A DNA stretch of 8,707 bases from an uncultured Candidatus Competibacteraceae bacterium. GTDB lineage: Bacteria; Pseudomonadota; Gammaproteobacteria; Competibacterales; Competibacteraceae. The number at the start of each line of letters is the position of its first letter. The first letter of the stretch is position 1. The position numbers and the translations under genes were made by a program. Shown piece by piece: positions 6,751 to 8,707 of this stretch. The notes beneath the pieces are model-generated. The model saw nothing but the letters and a program-made list of their open reading frames with translations, was not told the origin of the DNA and made no database searches. The stretch is from contig CALGOO010000336.1 in NCBI GenBank assembly GCA_937960715.1, forward strand, positions 1 to 8,707, read 5' to 3'.

Positions 6751-7623
6751 TCACTCGCCCAGCATCTTCATGGCGTTTTCCAGGCTGAGCCGCATCCGGC
6801 TGAACGACTGAGACAGCGAGGCGATTTCGTCCGAGCCCGGCTTGACATATTCCGGCACGTCCGGCTTACCCAGGCTGACCTCGTTGGCGATATCGGCCAT
6901 CCGCGTCACTGGCCGGATCACCACGAAATGCAGCAGGATATTGAGCAACACCAGCAACAAGGCGAAAACCCCGCCCAGCAGGATCAGGAATGTGGCGAAG
7001 GTCTGCCGGGCCCGCTCCAAGGGCACCGACATCGGCACCGTGACCACCTGCGCGCCGACGATCTCCTTCAGTTTCCAACCGAAGCCGTTGTTGGCGCCGT
7101 AAATATCGGTCATGGTCTTGGGCGCGTCCTCGATCTTGCCGTGGCAGGTCAGGCAACCCTCGTCGTAGACGCCTAGCGGCCGCGCCAGATTGAGCATCGG
7201 CCCGGTGGGCGTATCCCGCTCGACGATCAACTCCTTGCGCTCCGGATTGTTGCGAAACTCCCGAATGATGTCCGCTTCCCAGTCACTGGCCCGGTTGTTG
7301 GGATTGGTGGGGTTGAGCGCCGCTTCCTTGTAGGTGTACTCGGGGAACTTGCCGCGCAGCGCCTTGAAGCTTTGCCCCGCCGCGTAGGCCGAAACCGTTT
7401 GAGGCAGGAACTGCCGTTTCATCTGCAGCGTCAGCAACGGCTTGATCTGTTCGGCGGTATAGGCGCGGGCGCCCAGCGCGCTTTCGACCATGATGCGCGC
7501 ATTCTGAATCACTTCCTCGCGGGCATTGTTCTTCAGGATACGGTCGGACAGGTACGCCGCCAGCGCCAGACCAAGCGCGAAGGCCAGCAGCAGCACCAGA
7601 TTGAATTTCGTGCGCAGACCCAT
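6751..7623 (-). CDS. Membrane haem sensor: Tll0287-like (DUF3365) domain plus HAMP
   Basis: A 290-residue protein with helix 1 (~7-24), a periplasmic DUF3365/Tll0287-like domain (~30-205), helix 2 (~209-235) and a HAMP linker (~236-285), ending five residues later with no output domain. The haem c attachment site is CLTCH (Cys157, Cys160, His161), preceded by the family-typical PNNRASDWEADIIREF stretch (109-124). His161 would be the proximal ligand. The periplasmic part has no other His or Cys, so the sixth ligand may be one of its Met residues or absent, leaving a gas-binding site. The start at 7623 is preferred because GAGGAG (7631-7636) lies 7 bases upstream; an upstream TTG would add 14 poorly supported residues. 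Haem attachment needs the cell's cytochrome c maturation system. The kinase starts 6 bases downstream, so HAMP motion probably acts on it in trans. Confidence 0.92.
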   Translation of the reverse strand: MGLRTKFNLVLLLAFALGLALAAYLSDRILKNNAREEVIQNARIMVESALGARAYTAEQIKPLLTLQMKRQFLPQTVSAYAAGQSFKALRGKFPEYTYKEAALNPTNPNNRASDWEADIIREFRNNPERKELIVERDTPTGPMLNLARPLGVYDEGCLTCHGKIEDAPKTMTDIYGANNGFGWKLKEIVGAQVVTVPMSVPLERARQTFATFLILLGGVFALLLVLLNILLHFVVIRPVTRMADIANEVSLGKPDVPEYVKPGSDEIASLSQSFSRMRLSLENAMKMLGE

Positions 7624-7661
7624 GGAGGGGCTCCTCAAGCTTCGGTGGGTGATGATCGCGG

Positions 7662-8216
7662 TCAACCGGTCGGCCGGCCGGACCCGGACGGCGGCTGGCA
7701 GTGATGATTCATGGCGTCGTGCGCCTTGCTAAAACCGGCCAGGCCGAAGGAGATCGCGAACGATTCAGTCGCCGGCCAGGTTGGCCAGAATCGCAGATAA
7801 ACGACCGCCTGGCGCCCGGTCCGCAACTGGCGGACCAGATCCGGCAGCTCCCGGTCGAACACCAGAATCATCTTGTTGCGGGCGATCTGGGCGGAGCGAA
7901 TCGGTGGATTCTTGTCGATCACCAGTTGCAAATCGGCAAACGAGAGATCCAGCTCCGATTCGGTGACCGCCAGCAGCCTGGCGCCGTCGAAAACCAGGGA
8001 CACCGACGTGGCGCCGTAGCCGTCGGGAGTGGATTGCGGGTCGCTGCTGACCAGGCAGCTTGGCTGGCGGGTCAGGGGATCTGGTCTCGACGCCGCCGTC
8101 CAGGCGGCTTGCGCCAGCTCCACCGCCAACAGCCCCCCGCTCATCCCCAGCACCGCCAGCCAGCGCCGTATTCGATCGCCGATCGACCCGGCTGGGCGCC
8201 ATGGTTGAATTTGCAC
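7662..8216 (-). CDS. Exported protein of unknown function, first gene of the sensor-kinase operon
   Basis: 184 residues. I place the start at GTG 8216 because a strong AGGAGGT (8224-8230) lies 7 bases upstream; the ATG at 8237 would put that site inside the gene. From the GTG the N-terminus is a typical signal peptide: basic RIRR, hydrophobic LAVLGMSGGLLAVELA, and a likely cut after AQA (~37). The mature part of about 147 residues has two cysteines (Cys54, Cys173), which could form a disulfide, and a conserved-looking LRFWPTWPAT segment followed by LAGFSKAHDAM. This ending is loosely reminiscent of IalB-type periplasmic proteins, but I cannot assign the family. It lies 38 bases before the haem-sensor gene, so it may be a periplasmic partner or ligand-binding accessory of that sensor; that is inference. 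Confidence 0.75.
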   Translation of the reverse strand: MQIQPWRPAGSIGDRIRRWLAVLGMSGGLLAVELAQAAWTAASRPDPLTRQPSCLVSSDPQSTPDGYGATSVSLVFDGARLLAVTESELDLSFADLQLVIDKNPPIRSAQIARNKMILVFDRELPDLVRQLRTGRQAVVYLRFWPTWPATESFAISFGLAGFSKAHDAMNHHCQPPSGSGRPTG

Positions 8217-8223
8217 GATTTTG

Positions 8224-8230
8224 ACCTCCT
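8224..8230 (-). promoter_or_regulatory. Strong ribosome binding site deciding a GTG start
   Basis: AGGAGGT on the minus strand lies 7 bases before the GTG at 8216. It selects that codon over the ATG at 8237 for the exported protein and gives a compact signal peptide. Confidence 0.7.
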
Positions 8231-8533
8231 GATGCATTTCGTATGGATCGGGATTCGACGCGGGGCCTCGAAGGATCGCCTACCTCCCATCCCGGGTCCG
8301 ACCGGATGGCGCGGATTCCGGTATAGTGACCGTTCCGACCCGCCACGCCGAGCACGCCATGAACCCGACCGACGACTTGACCCATGCCCCGCGCCCCATC
8401 GCCCCCGGCGCCATTGTCGCCCGCGTCGGCACTGGTTTCCATTGAAGGGCGCGGACGAATCCCACACCACCCCACTAGGAAATTATTGGCTATTTTCCCA
8501 TTAACCGCCACTTTGAAACGATCAACTGGCCCC
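8231..8533. other. Intergenic region between divergent operon and dedA
   Basis: About 300 bases without a convincing gene, between the minus-strand sensor operon and plus-strand dedA. It must hold promoters for both, but I find no strong -35/-10 pair toward the sensor operon. Plus-strand content is a -10-like TATAGT (8322-8327), then a 28-codon ORF (ATG 8359 to TGA 8445) ending in VARVGTGFH that I do not recognise. The last ~60 bases before dedA are locally AT-rich and could hold its promoter. Confidence 0.5.
8322..8327 (+). promoter_or_regulatory. -10-like box TATAGT
   Basis: TATAGT in GC-rich surroundings is a 5/6 match to the sigma-70 -10 consensus. No good -35 box is seen about 17 bases upstream. 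It could drive dedA through a leader of about 200 bases, or the 28-codon ORF starting 31 bases downstream. Confidence 0.3.
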
Positions 8534-8707
8534 ATGGACTTGCTCTCCGACCTGTTTTCGTTCTTCCTGCATCTTGACCGCCACCTGGCCGAACTGGCCA
8601 GCCAGTACGGCGGTTGGCTCTACGGCATGTTGTTCCTGATCATTTTCTGCGAAACCGGGTTGGTGGTCACTCCCTTCCTGCCGGGCGATTCGCTGTTGTT
8701 CGCGGCG
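8534..8707 (+). CDS. dedA: DedA family inner-membrane protein (N-terminal 58 residues; cut by window end)
   Basis: The 58 visible residues start MDLLSDLFSFFLHLDRHLAE and continue into the family signature FCETGLVVTPFLPGDSLLF, very close to E. coli DedA as I know it. DedA proteins are polytopic inner-membrane proteins of about 200-220 residues. They are implicated in lipid-carrier (undecaprenyl phosphate) or phospholipid flipping and in envelope homeostasis. The conserved Glu and the PGD motif are present; the rest lies outside the window. No clear Shine-Dalgarno precedes the ATG. The reading frame stays open upstream to an ATG at 8384, but those residues do not look protein-like, so the start at 8534, matching the family N-terminus, is preferred. 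Confidence 0.92.
   Translation, partial: MDLLSDLFSFFLHLDRHLAELASQYGGWLYGMLFLIIFCETGLVVTPFLPGDSLLFAA

Noticed and set aside
5410..7176. 588-codon plus-strand open frame spanning kinase and haem sensor
   Set aside because: Both underlying minus-strand genes have intact catalytic or haem motifs; the plus frame is Q/H/R-rich with no recognisable domain.
7624..7665. Upstream TTG start for the haem sensor
   Set aside because: The ATG at 7623 has a well-placed GAGGAG and starts directly before the first membrane helix; the TTG extension has no ribosome site.
8384..8533. In-frame N-terminal extension of dedA from ATG 8384
   Set aside because: The added residues are Pro/Arg-rich and not like DedA proteins, whose N-terminus matches the ATG at 8534.

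Overview
The window looks like chromosomal DNA from a GC-rich proteobacterium, most likely a gammaproteobacterium. The dedA start at the right edge resembles the enterobacterial protein closely. Sensory proteins dominate, and the coding DNA shows strong third-position G/C bias. I cannot name the species; environmental sulfur-, methane- or polyphosphate-type gammaproteobacteria are plausible, but this is inference.

Left block (1-3553, minus strand). Reading leftward, a 643-residue DUF4178 membrane protein with two zinc ribbons is followed by a tiny single-span membrane protein, then by a CheB/CheR fusion that runs off the left edge. The junctions are very tight (an ATGA overlap, then TAACATG), so the three look translationally coupled. 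The tiny gene appears broken by a one-base frameshift, either real or a sequencing error.

Middle block (3554-5346). A lone plus-strand tyrosine recombinase with a full catalytic set sits between AT-rich non-coding stretches. Its promoter region holds a perfect 9-6-9 inverted repeat resembling a dif/Xer core site, overlapping a TTGACA -35 box. Downstream are a perfect 13-bp palindrome made of two opposed consensus DnaA boxes and a 143-bp long imperfect hairpin with perfect 23-bp outer arms. These could be recombination or regulatory sites, a small non-autonomous element, or a structured 3' end of the convergent kinase operon.

Right block (5347-8216, minus strand). Three genes form a compact operon: a GTG-started exported protein of unknown role, a membrane sensor with a Tll0287-like (DUF3365) c-type haem domain and HAMP but no output domain, and a soluble Hanks-type Ser/Thr kinase with two copies of a C-terminal helical module. 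The natural reading is a split transmembrane kinase system: a periplasmic haem or redox/gas signal passes through HAMP to a separately encoded kinase.

Right edge (8217-8707). A roughly 300-bp gap with a -10-like box and a 28-codon ORF precedes the start of dedA, which is cut by the window end.

Most-worth-checking items: the haem-sensor/kinase operon, the frameshifted small membrane gene in the DUF4178-CheB/CheR operon, and the palindromes flanking the recombinase.
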